64,000 bases of DNA from an uncultured Vampirovibrio sp. (GTDB lineage: Bacteria; Cyanobacteriota; Vampirovibrionia; Gastranaerophilales; Gastranaerophilaceae): positions 1 to 64,000 of the forward strand of contig CAJTLW010000005.1 of NCBI GenBank assembly GCA_910577515.1, read 5' to 3'. A program made the translations under genes and the position numbers. Numbering within the stretch: position 1 is the first letter of the stretch; each line of letters opens with the position of its first letter. Positions 54,521 through 62,649 of the stretch are shown one piece after another. Under the pieces are notes generated by a model. That model had not been told where the DNA came from, ran no database searches, and saw nothing but the letters and a program-made list of their open reading frames with translations.

Positions 54521-55810
54521 ATGACTTTAAGGCAAAATTTGGATACAAAAATTATCTATAATGCTGTTTATAATTTAATTGAAACCGCAAATACAAATTT
54601 ACCCTCCTGGGTTTATAATAAACTTTCAAATTTTAATTGTGATTATAAAGATAAAATTTTAAAGAATGCTCACCTTGCACAAAAAAATAAAAGACCTCTC
54701 TGCCAAGACACTGGCCAGGTGCTTGTTTACCTTGAAATAGGACAGGATATTTTTCTAGAAGGCGAGAACGTTGAAAGCATCATAAATAAAGCAATTGCAG
54801 ACTGTTATAAAGAAAAATTTTACAGAAAATCTACTGTTAAAGATGTCCTCTATGACAGGTCTAACAAGGGCGACAACACCCCGGGGCTTATCCATATAAA
54901 TATTGTTGGCGGAGCTGAAATCAGTATCCTCGTTGGAATTAAGGGAGGCGGTGCAGAAAATATGACCACTCTTAAGATGCTTAACCCTACTACAGAGCTA
55001 TCTGAAATACTTGATTTTGCTAAAGAATGCGCCATTAATGCAGGTGAAAATGCTTGCCCGCCTATGTGTATAGGAATTGGTGCAGGCGGATGTGCAGAAA
55101 CTGCAGCATTTTTAGCTAAAAAGGCATTGTTTGTAGGAAAAACTGTCGACTTTGATATAAAAAATGTTTTTGAAACCCGCATTTTAACCGCCCCAACTCA
55201 CATTGCCTGCCTTCCTGTATGTGTAAACATAAGCTGTCACTCGCTAAGAAGTACATCGGCAAAAATCATAAACGGTGAAATTCAATATACAAAGGGGTTT
55301 GAAAAATATAGCGATGTTGAAATCGTCTCAAATGCACGAGAGATAAGGACGGACGACATATCAGCGCTAACAAATTTAAAAAATGGTGAAGAAATTCTAC
55401 TTTCAGGTAAAATTATAACTGCACGTGATGCTGCCCATAAAAGATTAGCTCAAATGATAGATGACAACGAGACTTTGCCCCTATCACTAGAAAATAAAAT
55501 TATATTTTATGCAGGCCCCTGCCCTGCTTCAAACGGTGAAATCATAGGCCCCGTGGGTCCTACAACGTCAAAGCGCATGGATAAGTATGCACCTCTTTTA
55601 TATAAAAGAGGTGTTTTGGCTACAATTGGCAAGGGCGATAGAACGATAAACGGCTTAAATAAGCTTTATTTCAAGGCAAACGGAGGCATAGCATGTGTTC
55701 TTCAGGCTTGCATCAAGGCTTGTACGCCAATATGCTTTGAGGATTTAGGCACAGAGGGAATTTATGAGCTTACTGTAGAAAAACTTCCCCTGAAAACCGT
55801 CTGGCTCTAG
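54521..55810 (+). CDS. Class I fumarate hydratase (fused alpha/beta)
   Basis: [4Fe-4S] enzyme interconverting fumarate and malate. This 429-residue protein joins the alpha part (about 1-275: RPLCQDTGQVLVYLEIG, KGGGAENMTTLKMLNP, CPPMCIGIGAGGCAET) and the beta part (about 280-429: GPCPASNGEIIGPVGPTTSKRMD, then GKGD). Such fusions resemble FumA, though shorter than the ~550-residue E. coli form and nearer the TtdAB/archaeal two-subunit lengths summed. GGAGGAG ribosome-binding site. The O2-labile cluster fits an anaerobe. Tartrate dehydratase activity is an alternative. Confidence 0.9.
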   Translation: MTLRQNLDTKIIYNAVYNLIETANTNLPSWVYNKLSNFNCDYKDKILKNAHLAQKNKRPLCQDTGQVLVYLEIGQDIFLEGENVESIINKAIADCYKEKFYRKSTVKDVLYDRSNKGDNTPGLIHINIVGGAEISILVGIKGGGAENMTTLKMLNPTTELSEILDFAKECAINAGENACPPMCIGIGAGGCAETAAFLAKKALFVGKTVDFDIKNVFETRILTAPTHIACLPVCVNISCHSLRSTSAKIINGEIQYTKGFEKYSDVEIVSNAREIRTDDISALTNLKNGEEILLSGKIITARDAAHKRLAQMIDDNETLPLSLENKIIFYAGPCPASNGEIIGPVGPTTSKRMDKYAPLLYKRGVLATIGKGDRTINGLNKLYFKANGGIACVLQACIKACTPICFEDLGTEGIYELTVEKLPLKTVWL

Positions 55811-55859
55811 GCCTACACAAATAGTATAAAAATTTAAACAAAATTTCAATTGTTAAACA

Positions 55860-55888
55860 TTGACAGCAGGTTTTGCTTGGGATAATAT
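55860..55888 (+). promoter_or_regulatory. Promoter of rplU-rpmA
   Basis: TTGACA (55860-55865) with GATAAT at 55881-55886 (15-base spacer) or TAATAT at 55883-55888 (17). It lies about 85 bases before the rplU start. Confidence 0.6.
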
Positions 55889-55973
55889 TTTTATGTTGAG
55901 ACAGGTTGGCTGTGTCTAAATACCATATTAAATGGTTACAGTCCCTAAAAACCTTAGAAAGGAAAACGACAAA

Positions 55974-56324
55974 ATGTATGCTATAGTTGAAACAGGCGGC
56001 AAGCAATACAAATTAGAAGAAGGCAGATATGTTGATATCGAGCTTCTTGACGCCAAAGAAAACGACAAAGTAACTTTCGACAAGATTGTAATGCTGGTAA
56101 ACGGCAAAAAATCAAAAGTTGGTCAACCCTATGTGGAAGGTGCTTTGGTTGAAGGTTCAATCGTAAAAAATGACAAAGCAAAAAAGATTATTGTTTTTAA
56201 ACAACGTCCCAAAAAAGGATACAGAAAAAAACAAGGTCACAGACAACAATACAGCCGCGTTATGATTAATAAAATCAATACAAAAGCTGGTAAAAAAGCA
56301 CAAGATGAAGCAGGAGAAGAATAA
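55974..56324 (+). CDS. rplU: 50S ribosomal protein L21
   Basis: Start at ATG 55974 (MYAIVETGGKQYKLEEG), preceded by GAAAGGA at good spacing; the frame opens at 55932 but that is leader. 116 residues with the L21 core FDKIVMLVNG, GQPYVEGA and the C-terminal KRPKKGYRKKQGHRQ, where L21 binds 23S rRNA. An acidic/Lys tail ends the protein. Its stop overlaps the rpmA start by one base. Confidence 0.96.
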   Translation: MYAIVETGGKQYKLEEGRYVDIELLDAKENDKVTFDKIVMLVNGKKSKVGQPYVEGALVEGSIVKNDKAKKIIVFKQRPKKGYRKKQGHRQQYSRVMINKINTKAGKKAQDEAGEE

Positions 56325-56578
56325 TGGCACATAAGAAAGGTGTAGGTTCGTCCAAGAACGGAAGAGATTCAGAAGCACAGAGATTAGGTGTCAAAAAATT
56401 TGGCAACGAAAACGTGCTTGCTGGCAATATACTTGTTAGACAAAGAGGAACAAAGTTTCATCCCGGTAAAAATGTAGGCATCGGTAAAGATGATACTTTA
56501 TTTGCTTTAATCGACGGTGTGGTTAAATTCGAACCGCACAGACGCGATAGAAAACAAGTAAGCGTATACGCTAAATAA
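56324..56578 (+). CDS. rpmA: 50S ribosomal protein L27
   Basis: This 84-residue protein starts MAHKKGVGSSKNGRDSEAQRLGVK, the standard L27 N-terminus whose basic tail reaches the peptidyl transferase centre; there is no Firmicutes-type N-terminal extension needing cleavage. Core ILVRQRGTKFHPGKNVGIGKDDTLFAL. Operon rplU-rpmA; obgE, often next, is absent. Confidence 0.97.
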   Translation: MAHKKGVGSSKNGRDSEAQRLGVKKFGNENVLAGNILVRQRGTKFHPGKNVGIGKDDTLFALIDGVVKFEPHRRDRKQVSVYAK

Positions 56579-56646
56579 ATTATAGACAATATAATTTTAT
56601 TTGATACAATAATCATGTTGATAATTTAATAAGAAATTTAATGGAT

Positions 56647-56723
56647 GGGGGCGTAGCTCAGCTGGTTAGAGTGCATGCCTGTCACGCATGAGGTCGCGGG
56701 TTCGATACCCGTCGTCCCCGCCA
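56647..56723 (+). tRNA. tRNA-Asp (GTC)
   Basis: Cloverleaf with acceptor GGGGGCG/CGTCCCC, anticodon loop CTGTCAC (GTC), T-loop TTCGATA, discriminator G73 and an encoded CCA. The encoded CCA differs from the other two tRNAs in the window. Confidence 0.95.
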
Positions 56724-56733
56724 TTTTTTAAAT

Positions 56734-56756
56734 AAAGCACCTTTAAGGTGCTTTTT
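56734..56756 (+). terminator. Terminator after tRNA-Asp
   Basis: AAAGCACCTT (56734-56743) pairs with AAGGTGCTTT (56745-56754), then T-rich sequence. It lies 10 bases after the CCA end. Confidence 0.75.
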
Positions 56757-56788
56757 AATTACAAAAAATAAGACTTTGGGAGTATAAG

Positions 56789-57328
56789 ATGGATTTAAAA
56801 GGTTCTAAAACAGAAAAAAATTTACAAGAAGCATTTGCAGGAGAATCACAGGCCAGAAATAAATATACATATTATGCAGCAAAAGCTAAAAAGGACGGCT
56901 ATGTGCAAATTTCAAAACTTTTTGAAGAAACCGCAAACAACGAAAAAGAACATGCTAAAATTTGGTTTAAATTATTACATGACGGCTCTGTTCCTTCTAC
57001 AATTGAAAATCTTAAAGATGCGGCAAACGGCGAAAATTTTGAATGGACAGATATGTATGCAAAATTTGCTAAAGAAGCAAGAGAAGAGGGCTTCAATGAT
57101 ATAGCATCGCTTTTTGAAAATGTTGCAAACATAGAAAAAGACCATGAAGAAAGATACAGGAAGCTATTAGAAAACATTGAAAAACAAGAAGTATTTAAGA
57201 AACCCAAAGCTGTTGTTTGGGAATGTGCTAACTGTGGATATTCTTACACTGGAGACGAAGCTGTTGATGTATGCCCTGTATGCGCACATCCTCAAAGCTT
57301 TTTTATGATAAAAGCAAACAATTATTAA
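56789..57328 (+). CDS. Rubrerythrin
   Basis: This 179-residue peroxidase of anaerobes reduces H2O2. An N-terminal ferritin-like four-helix domain supplies the diiron ligands (Glu in FAGESQARNKYTYYA, EETANNEKEHA, ...EKDHEERY). The C-terminal rubredoxin-like domain is CANCGY...CPVCAHPQ near 146-163, with the four Cys for iron. GGGAG ribosome-binding site. Stands alone between tRNA-Asp and the repeat protein. Confidence 0.94.
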   Translation: MDLKGSKTEKNLQEAFAGESQARNKYTYYAAKAKKDGYVQISKLFEETANNEKEHAKIWFKLLHDGSVPSTIENLKDAANGENFEWTDMYAKFAKEAREEGFNDIASLFENVANIEKDHEERYRKLLENIEKQEVFKKPKAVVWECANCGYSYTGDEAVDVCPVCAHPQSFFMIKANNY

Positions 57329-57340
57329 TAAAATGCAAAC

Positions 57341-57366
57341 AAAAAAGGGATTAAATCCCTTTTTTT
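57341..57366 (+). terminator. Terminator after rubrerythrin
   Basis: AAAAAAGGGA (57341-57350) pairs with TCCCTTTTTT (from 57356), followed by T and A. It begins 12 bases after the stop codon. Confidence 0.8.
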
Positions 57367-57457
57367 AATATATTTTTTAGAATATAGCAAAAATAAAAAA
57401 TTACAGTTTTTATACCGAACATAATATATTAGCAAACTATATCTGGAGGAACAAGAA

Positions 57458-58840
57458 ATGAACAAAATCGGTATCAATTTGCATACGGGCATTATGCTGA
57501 ACGCAAGTTCAAAACAGGCGGTAAACAACAGAATATATTTAACACAAAATAATCAATATGACTCTGTTTCATTTTCAGGCAAAAAGGGTGGTAAAGCAGC
57601 AAAATTAGGCATTATAGGTCTTGCAGCCGCAGGGCTTCTTAGCCTTCCTATTACAGCAAGAGCGACAGATGCAAATGCTGAAACTAAAAATTATAGTTCA
57701 ACTCAAATTTCTGCCAGTGTGGAAAACAAAGAAAATGATAAAACAAATTCTGCAGTTACAATCTTGGAAAAAGATAAAAAAGGCAGAGTTTTAGAAAGCG
57801 AAGAAAAAATTTTCCTTGAAGGAGGAAATTACAAAATCAACCATTCGGAATTCACCTATAAAAAAGATGGCACTATAATTGAAACTATAACTTATTCATA
57901 CGGACATAATGACAGCGATTTAGATTATTCAACATCAGAAGATCCAATTACCACAATCACAACATATCCGAACGGTAATACAAAAAAGGAAATTAAATAC
58001 CCATATAAAGCAGCTGGCAGCCCCGTAAGTGATACAACAATTACAACCGAATATAGCGGGAACAAAAAAACTGTTACCACTGAAGACAGAAATAGTAAAA
58101 CAATTGAAATATACGAAAATGATACAATCGTTAAAAGCACTACAATAAGAATGGGGGATTCCTGCATAGGTGAAGACCCGGATGAAGCAGCCAGCGTCAT
58201 AACAAAAGAATATAAAGATGGCAAGATTGTAAAACAACAAGAAAGAAGGCTCAATACAGCTAGTATGGGCGAAAACTATTACACAATAATTCGTTCTGAA
58301 TTTCAATATAAAAAAGATGGTACAATAATTGAAACCAGAACCAATTCATATGAAGACAAAAACGGCAATATACTTCATTTATCATCAATAGAGCCTGTCA
58401 TTACAATAACAACAATTACAACCGAATATAGCGGGAACAAAAAAACTGTTACCACTGAAGACAGAAATAGTAAAACAATTGAAATATACGAAAATGATAC
58501 AATCGTTAAAAGCACTACAATAAGAATGGGGAATTTCTGCATAGGTGAAGACCCGGATGAAGCAGCCAGCGTCATAACAAAAGAATATAAAGATGGCAAG
58601 ATTGTAAAACAACAAGAAAGAAGGCTCAATACAGCTAGTATGGGCGAAAACTATTACACAATAATTCGTTCTGAATTTCAATATAAAAAAGATGGTACAA
58701 TAATTGAAACCAGAACCAATTCATATGAAGACAAAAACGGCAATATACTTCATTTATCATCAATAGAGCCTGTCATTACAATAACAACATATCCAAATGG
58801 AGATACAGAAGAAAAAACTACATACCCTAAAGCCCCATAG
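57458..58840 (+). CDS. Unknown repeat protein with SFSG N-terminus
   Basis: This 460-residue protein opens with a polar segment containing VSFSG (37-41) and a basic KKGGKAAK, then one hydrophobic helix (about 50-66) followed by ARATDANA, a possible signal-peptidase site. The rest (about 100-460) is strand-rich repeats of the type SEFQYKKDGTIIET...ITTYPNG, three units, two of them almost identical (see repeat 58034). An exported or surface beta-repeat protein is my best reading. The frame stops at TAG 58838-58840 but stays open for 35 more codons to TAA 58946-58948, so the annotated product may be truncated. Strong GGAGG. Confidence 0.75.
   Translation: MNKIGINLHTGIMLNASSKQAVNNRIYLTQNNQYDSVSFSGKKGGKAAKLGIIGLAAAGLLSLPITARATDANAETKNYSSTQISASVENKENDKTNSAVTILEKDKKGRVLESEEKIFLEGGNYKINHSEFTYKKDGTIIETITYSYGHNDSDLDYSTSEDPITTITTYPNGNTKKEIKYPYKAAGSPVSDTTITTEYSGNKKTVTTEDRNSKTIEIYENDTIVKSTTIRMGDSCIGEDPDEAASVITKEYKDGKIVKQQERRLNTASMGENYYTIIRSEFQYKKDGTIIETRTNSYEDKNGNILHLSSIEPVITITTITTEYSGNKKTVTTEDRNSKTIEIYENDTIVKSTTIRMGNFCIGEDPDEAASVITKEYKDGKIVKQQERRLNTASMGENYYTIIRSEFQYKKDGTIIETRTNSYEDKNGNILHLSSIEPVITITTYPNGDTEEKTTYPKAP
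58034..58783 (+). repeat. 375-bp tandem duplication within the repeat protein gene
   Basis: Copies 58034-58408 and 58409-58783 differ, as far as I can see, at only two adjacent codons (GAT TCC in copy 1, AAT TTC in copy 2). The period of 375 is 125 codons, so the frame is kept. The near identity implies a recent duplication or an assembly artefact. Confidence 0.85.
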
Positions 58841-58961
58841 GGTCAAAGTATCGGAAATCAATATAAAGCTGACAGCACCGTTGTTAAGAAAATGGCTATG
58901 GCAAAAGAAGGAGAACGCGCCTTCAAAAAATTAACCAGCAGAAGTTAATATCAATAATAAA

Positions 58962-58996
58962 AATACAGGGAAAATCAATTCCCTGTATTTTTTTAT
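58962..58996. terminator. Bidirectional terminator
   Basis: AATACAGGG (58962-58970) pairs with CCCTGTATT (58981-58989), followed by TTTTTTA. It separates the converging repeat protein and cupin genes and overlaps the latter's stop. Confidence 0.85.
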
Positions 58997-60009
58997 CTTA
59001 ACTTATTATATTCGCTAGCTGAAACTTCTTCCAGCCATTCTGTTGAAGAGCTTTCTGCGGGTACTTCAAGTGCAAGATGAGAAAACCAGCTATCCTTAGC
59101 CGCCCCATGCCAATGTTTTATTTCAGCCGGTATATTTACAACATCTCCAGGTTTCAATTCTCTTACGGGTTTTCCCCATTCTTGATAATAGCCCCTTCCC
59201 TGCACTGCGATTAAAATTTGCCCTCCCTTATGATGAATATGCCAGTTATTCCTGCATCCAGGTTCAAACGTAACATTTGCAATATTAAGCTGCTCTTTTG
59301 ATAGAGCGTTTAAATAACTTGTTCCTTTAAAATATTTTGCATAATCGACGTTTAGCTCACCAATTCCAAACATTTCAGCCTTTGGCATGCTTGCAAGAGT
59401 TAAAATTTCTTTTATTTGATTTTCATTAAGCCCCGTATTTTTACCCATTTCAATATGCGCATTTAGCTGCGGCTCAACACCACTCATAGACCCAAGTGCG
59501 GCAATAGTTGCCACTTCTCTTTCCTGATTAGTCAAAACACCGCGTGCAAAAATGTCTGCAAAAAGATGTTCTTTTAAATAGGAATCAATTGCAGGTGCAA
59601 AATCAAATAAAGCACCTTTCACATGGTCTCCTGTCAATTCTACCTGCACTTTGTCACCATAAGCAAATTTATCCATATCTTTTGGAAGAATCTTGCCTTC
59701 TTCGCCAATTTTATCATTTTTATCTTTACGGTTTTCAAGAACATTCATAAATGCGCCAATACCGTTTAGGCTCCTTGGAAAACCGCAATAAGCATACATT
59801 TGAACTAAAATTTCTTTAATCTCATTTACGGTTAAACCATCATCCAAGGCAGCATTTAAGGCACCTTTCAGCTTTTCTAAATCTCCAGCAGCAGTATAAG
59901 ATGCTATTTTTACAATATTTGCCTGCTTTGTTGTTAAATTTTCCCCTGCCATAACTTTACCTCCGGTTAAAATCATTGTTAATAAAAACAAAATAAGTAT
60001 TTTTTTCAT
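58993..60009 (-). CDS. Exported carboxymuconolactone decarboxylase/cupin fusion
   Basis: This 338-residue protein has a signal peptide (about 1-21), a first CMD/AhpD-like helical domain (about 25-95, with YAYCGFPRSLNGI), a second CMD domain (about 155-230, REVATIAALGSMSGVEPQLNAH), and a C-terminal cupin (about 245-325) with HIHHKGGQILIAVQG and the second His in HWHGAA. The cupin HxH motif has Gln in place of the metal Glu, as is common in this family. CMD-cupin proteins may be dehydratases, decarboxylases or peroxide-related; the export signal is notable. CxxC of active AhpD is not visible. Function not named. Confidence 0.88.
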   Translation of the reverse strand: MKKILILFLLTMILTGGKVMAGENLTTKQANIVKIASYTAAGDLEKLKGALNAALDDGLTVNEIKEILVQMYAYCGFPRSLNGIGAFMNVLENRKDKNDKIGEEGKILPKDMDKFAYGDKVQVELTGDHVKGALFDFAPAIDSYLKEHLFADIFARGVLTNQEREVATIAALGSMSGVEPQLNAHIEMGKNTGLNENQIKEILTLASMPKAEMFGIGELNVDYAKYFKGTSYLNALSKEQLNIANVTFEPGCRNNWHIHHKGGQILIAVQGRGYYQEWGKPVRELKPGDVVNIPAEIKHWHGAAKDSWFSHLALEVPAESSSTEWLEEVSASEYNKLR

Positions 60010-60087
60010 AACAAATAATTCCTTTTATCTTCATAAAAGAATTATAAAACCTGGAGCCAGCTTTAAGTCAACAATATTTTAACAGAA

Positions 60088-60654
60088 TTATTTTTTAAAC
60101 AAATGCCTGATTTCAGAAAACAATTTAATTAAAAGCCCTTGCAATAAAGTTTGGCGCTCATAAAAAATAATTTTGCCGTCAATTTTTGGTAAATTCATAT
60201 CCGGCCTGAAATTTGAATGACGAAAATCAGCGCAACCACCGATAGATAATATTTTTCCAAAATTTTTAAGCGAAGAATGACGAAAATCAGCATTACCACT
60301 TATTTTTACAACATTTTCAATCAATTTTTCTTCATCAATTCCGATATCAGAATATGTAATATTTTTTGAAGGCTGCCTATATTCAGAAAGACCAAATAAA
60401 CCATTTCTTTGGATAAAAACCCCGATGTTGAAATAATCAAAAATTTCTCTAATATCATTTCTGCTTATTGCATCCGCTAAATCCGCCTTGATTTCTTCAA
60501 TTTCTGCAAGCAAAAATCTGTCTTTTATTTGTTTATCCGCTTCAAAAGGTGATGTTGCGGCAATATTTTGTTCTGTCTGCTGTTTTTTTTCACCGCAAGC
60601 TGCAGTTTTTATATCAGATACAATATCTTCTTTATTATTAAACTCTTGTTCCAT
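60088..60654 (-). CDS. Unknown protein with short ADFRHS repeats
   Basis: I do not recognise this 188-residue protein. The N-terminal half is charged and helical (about 1-75). The C-terminal half holds two copies of a (G)xADFRHSxxxxFGKI-like unit (SGNADFRHSSLKNFGKILS and GGCADFRHSNFRPDMNLP), a pattern I associate with bacterial solenoid repeats using G-x-A-D-F at turns. No signal peptide. Possibly a cytoplasmic binding protein. Divergent from the Stealth gene. Confidence 0.6.
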   Translation of the reverse strand: MEQEFNNKEDIVSDIKTAACGEKKQQTEQNIAATSPFEADKQIKDRFLLAEIEEIKADLADAISRNDIREIFDYFNIGVFIQRNGLFGLSEYRQPSKNITYSDIGIDEEKLIENVVKISGNADFRHSSLKNFGKILSIGGCADFRHSNFRPDMNLPKIDGKIIFYERQTLLQGLLIKLFSEIRHLFKK

Positions 60655-60793
60655 AACTATCTTTTGACCTTTTTACAATTTTATTATACTTTATAAAAAA
60701 TAAAAATAAAAAAAATTGCCACAATTATTAAGAAAGAATTTTAAGAAACTTTTTATGTTAAAATGATGTGGAAGTTATTTTGAGAGAAATTTT

Positions 60794-61723
60794 ATGGAAA
60801 TAGATTTAGTATACACCTGGGTGGATGATAAAGACCCTGCTTGGGCAAAAAGAAAAGCCGAGTTTGATGAAAGCGCTAAAGATTGCAATAAAGATGCAAT
60901 CTCAATATGCAGGTTTTTCAACAACGATGAATTAAAATATTCTCTGCGCTCTGCTGAAAAAAATATCCCCTGGATTAGAAAGATTTTTATTATAACAGAT
61001 AACCAGACCCCTGATTGGCTTGATACAAATAACGATAGGGTAAAAATAGTTGACCATAAAGAAATTCTTCCAAATGATAAGCTGCCTCTTTATAATGCAG
61101 CTGCAATAGAAAATGGAATATCGGAAATTAAGGAACTATCTGAATTTTTTATATATGCAAATGATGATATGTTTTTTTGGAACAAAATGGAGCCTGAATT
61201 TTTCTTTGAAGGTGAAAAACCAATCTGCAGGCTTGGGTCCAAAATAAAGAAAAATAAAGAATATAAACACCTTTATGGCGCCATGATTTATAGAGCATAC
61301 TCTCTTGTAAAAGAAAAATTCGGGGTAGAGGTTCCATATTTTCCACACCACAATGCAGACAGCTACAAAAAATCTTTATTTAAAGAATGTAAGGAAGTAT
61401 TTAAAGAACAGTTTGATGCCACAACCAACAATCGTTTCAGAGATTTTTCCGATATGCAAAGAAGCGTCATTTCATATTATTCAATAGCAAAAAATGAGGC
61501 TTTAGCGAAAAATGTAGCCTTGAATTTCTTTGAAAAATTAACAGGTAAAACACCAGACAGTGAATTTATTTCTGCAACTATGAAAAAAATTCCAAAAATT
61601 AAAAACACAAAAGCAAAATTGCTTTGTATAAATGACACACTAAAGACCACTAATGAAGCAAGAAAGCTGGTTAAAGAAATATTAGATGCAAAATTTCCAG
61701 AAAAATCGAGTTTTGAAAAATAA
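60794..61723 (+). CDS. Stealth family capsule polysaccharide phosphotransferase
   Basis: This 309-residue enzyme transfers hexose-1-phosphate in capsule or exopolysaccharide building. The conserved regions are clear: CR1 IDLVYTWVDDKDPAW at the N-terminus, CR2 RFFNNDELKYSLRSAEKNIPW...IFIITDNQTPDWL (about 37-78), and CR3 FIYANDDMFFWNKM near 116, with the DDMFF motif binding metal. A CR4-like FRDFSDMQRSVISYY appears near 217. No membrane helix. Overlaps the GT9 gene by one base. Confidence 0.9.
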   Translation: MEIDLVYTWVDDKDPAWAKRKAEFDESAKDCNKDAISICRFFNNDELKYSLRSAEKNIPWIRKIFIITDNQTPDWLDTNNDRVKIVDHKEILPNDKLPLYNAAAIENGISEIKELSEFFIYANDDMFFWNKMEPEFFFEGEKPICRLGSKIKKNKEYKHLYGAMIYRAYSLVKEKFGVEVPYFPHHNADSYKKSLFKECKEVFKEQFDATTNNRFRDFSDMQRSVISYYSIAKNEALAKNVALNFFEKLTGKTPDSEFISATMKKIPKIKNTKAKLLCINDTLKTTNEARKLVKEILDAKFPEKSSFEK

Positions 61724-62649
61724 TGAAAAATATGCAAGATAAAGAAAAAATATTTTTAATATTCAACACATCCTGTTTTGGGGATGTTTTAATATGCAAT
61801 TCCTTGTGTCAAAACATAAAAAGGCTTTACCCGAATTCAAAAACCGTTTTTATTGTAAATAAACCGTTTTATGAAGCAGCAAAAGGCCAGGATTGCGTTG
61901 ATGAGGTTATAATCTACGACAAAAAAGGCGAACATAAGGGCATTAAAGGATTTTTCAAATTTATAAAAGATTTTAAATATAAACATCCTGATATTTCAAT
62001 TATAGCCTATAAAAATACAAGAAATTTCTGGACAAGTGTATTTTTAGGCTCTAAAAAAATATCTAACGGCAAAAAATTTGATTTGAATACCCCATCCCAA
62101 ACCCAGGTTTTAAACCTTTTAAATAAAATTACAAAAGAAAAATTGGTTGACTGCCCGATAAAATTTAAAGCTGAAGGTAAAATTCCAAATAGTTTAGATA
62201 ACATGCTTTTTGAAGGTGAAAAATATATTTCTCTTTGCACCACTACAAAAAATCCGCCAAAGGATATGCCCTTAAAAGATGCCGTTCGCTTGATTGATTT
62301 AATAAATAAAAATACAAAATATAAGGTTGTTTTTACAGGCGCAGGGGCAGTTTCCAAAGAATATGCAGAAAACCTTAAGAAACAAGGGGCAGATTTTATT
62401 GATTTAACCGATAAAACTTCTATTTTAGAGCTTGCAGAAATTTTAAAACTTTCAAAATGTCTTATAAGTGTTGATACAGGAACAATGCATCTTGGCTATG
62501 CCGTTAGCGTTCCTTTAATTGCTGTCTTTTATGAAGATATAACCCTTGGAAGATGGGCGCCAAACCCGAAATTTTATAATTCAATTTTAATCAAAGAAAA
62601 CCAGACTCCTGAAAATATCTTTCAAAACGCTATGAAAATCATCGGGTAA
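61723..62649 (+). CDS. Glycosyltransferase family 9 (heptosyltransferase-like)
   Basis: This 308-residue, GT-B enzyme is like WaaF/WaaC. The N-terminal nucleotide-sugar domain has IFNTSCFGDVLICNSLCQNI (in place of GDxxxxxP), and the C-terminal half has ISVDTGTMHLGYAVSVPLIAVF (about 247-268), the GT9 donor-binding SxDTGxxH signature. It adds heptose or similar to lipid A core or another glycan. Co-translated with the Stealth gene (TAATG overlap), so both probably build the same surface polysaccharide. Converges on sdaAA with an 11-base overlap. Confidence 0.88.
   Translation: MKNMQDKEKIFLIFNTSCFGDVLICNSLCQNIKRLYPNSKTVFIVNKPFYEAAKGQDCVDEVIIYDKKGEHKGIKGFFKFIKDFKYKHPDISIIAYKNTRNFWTSVFLGSKKISNGKKFDLNTPSQTQVLNLLNKITKEKLVDCPIKFKAEGKIPNSLDNMLFEGEKYISLCTTTKNPPKDMPLKDAVRLIDLINKNTKYKVVFTGAGAVSKEYAENLKKQGADFIDLTDKTSILELAEILKLSKCLISVDTGTMHLGYAVSVPLIAVFYEDITLGRWAPNPKFYNSILIKENQTPENIFQNAMKIIG

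Noticed and set aside
55899..55917. L21-type leader hairpin before rplU
   Set aside because: AGACAG can pair with CTGTGTCT only with a bulge; the stem is too weak to call an autoregulatory leader.
58838..58840. Genome-wide reassignment of TAG to an amino acid
   Set aside because: RF1 is encoded here, and TAG closes other normal genes at expected lengths (RHH at 36976-36978, fumarase at 55808-55810, pgi at 50843-50845).
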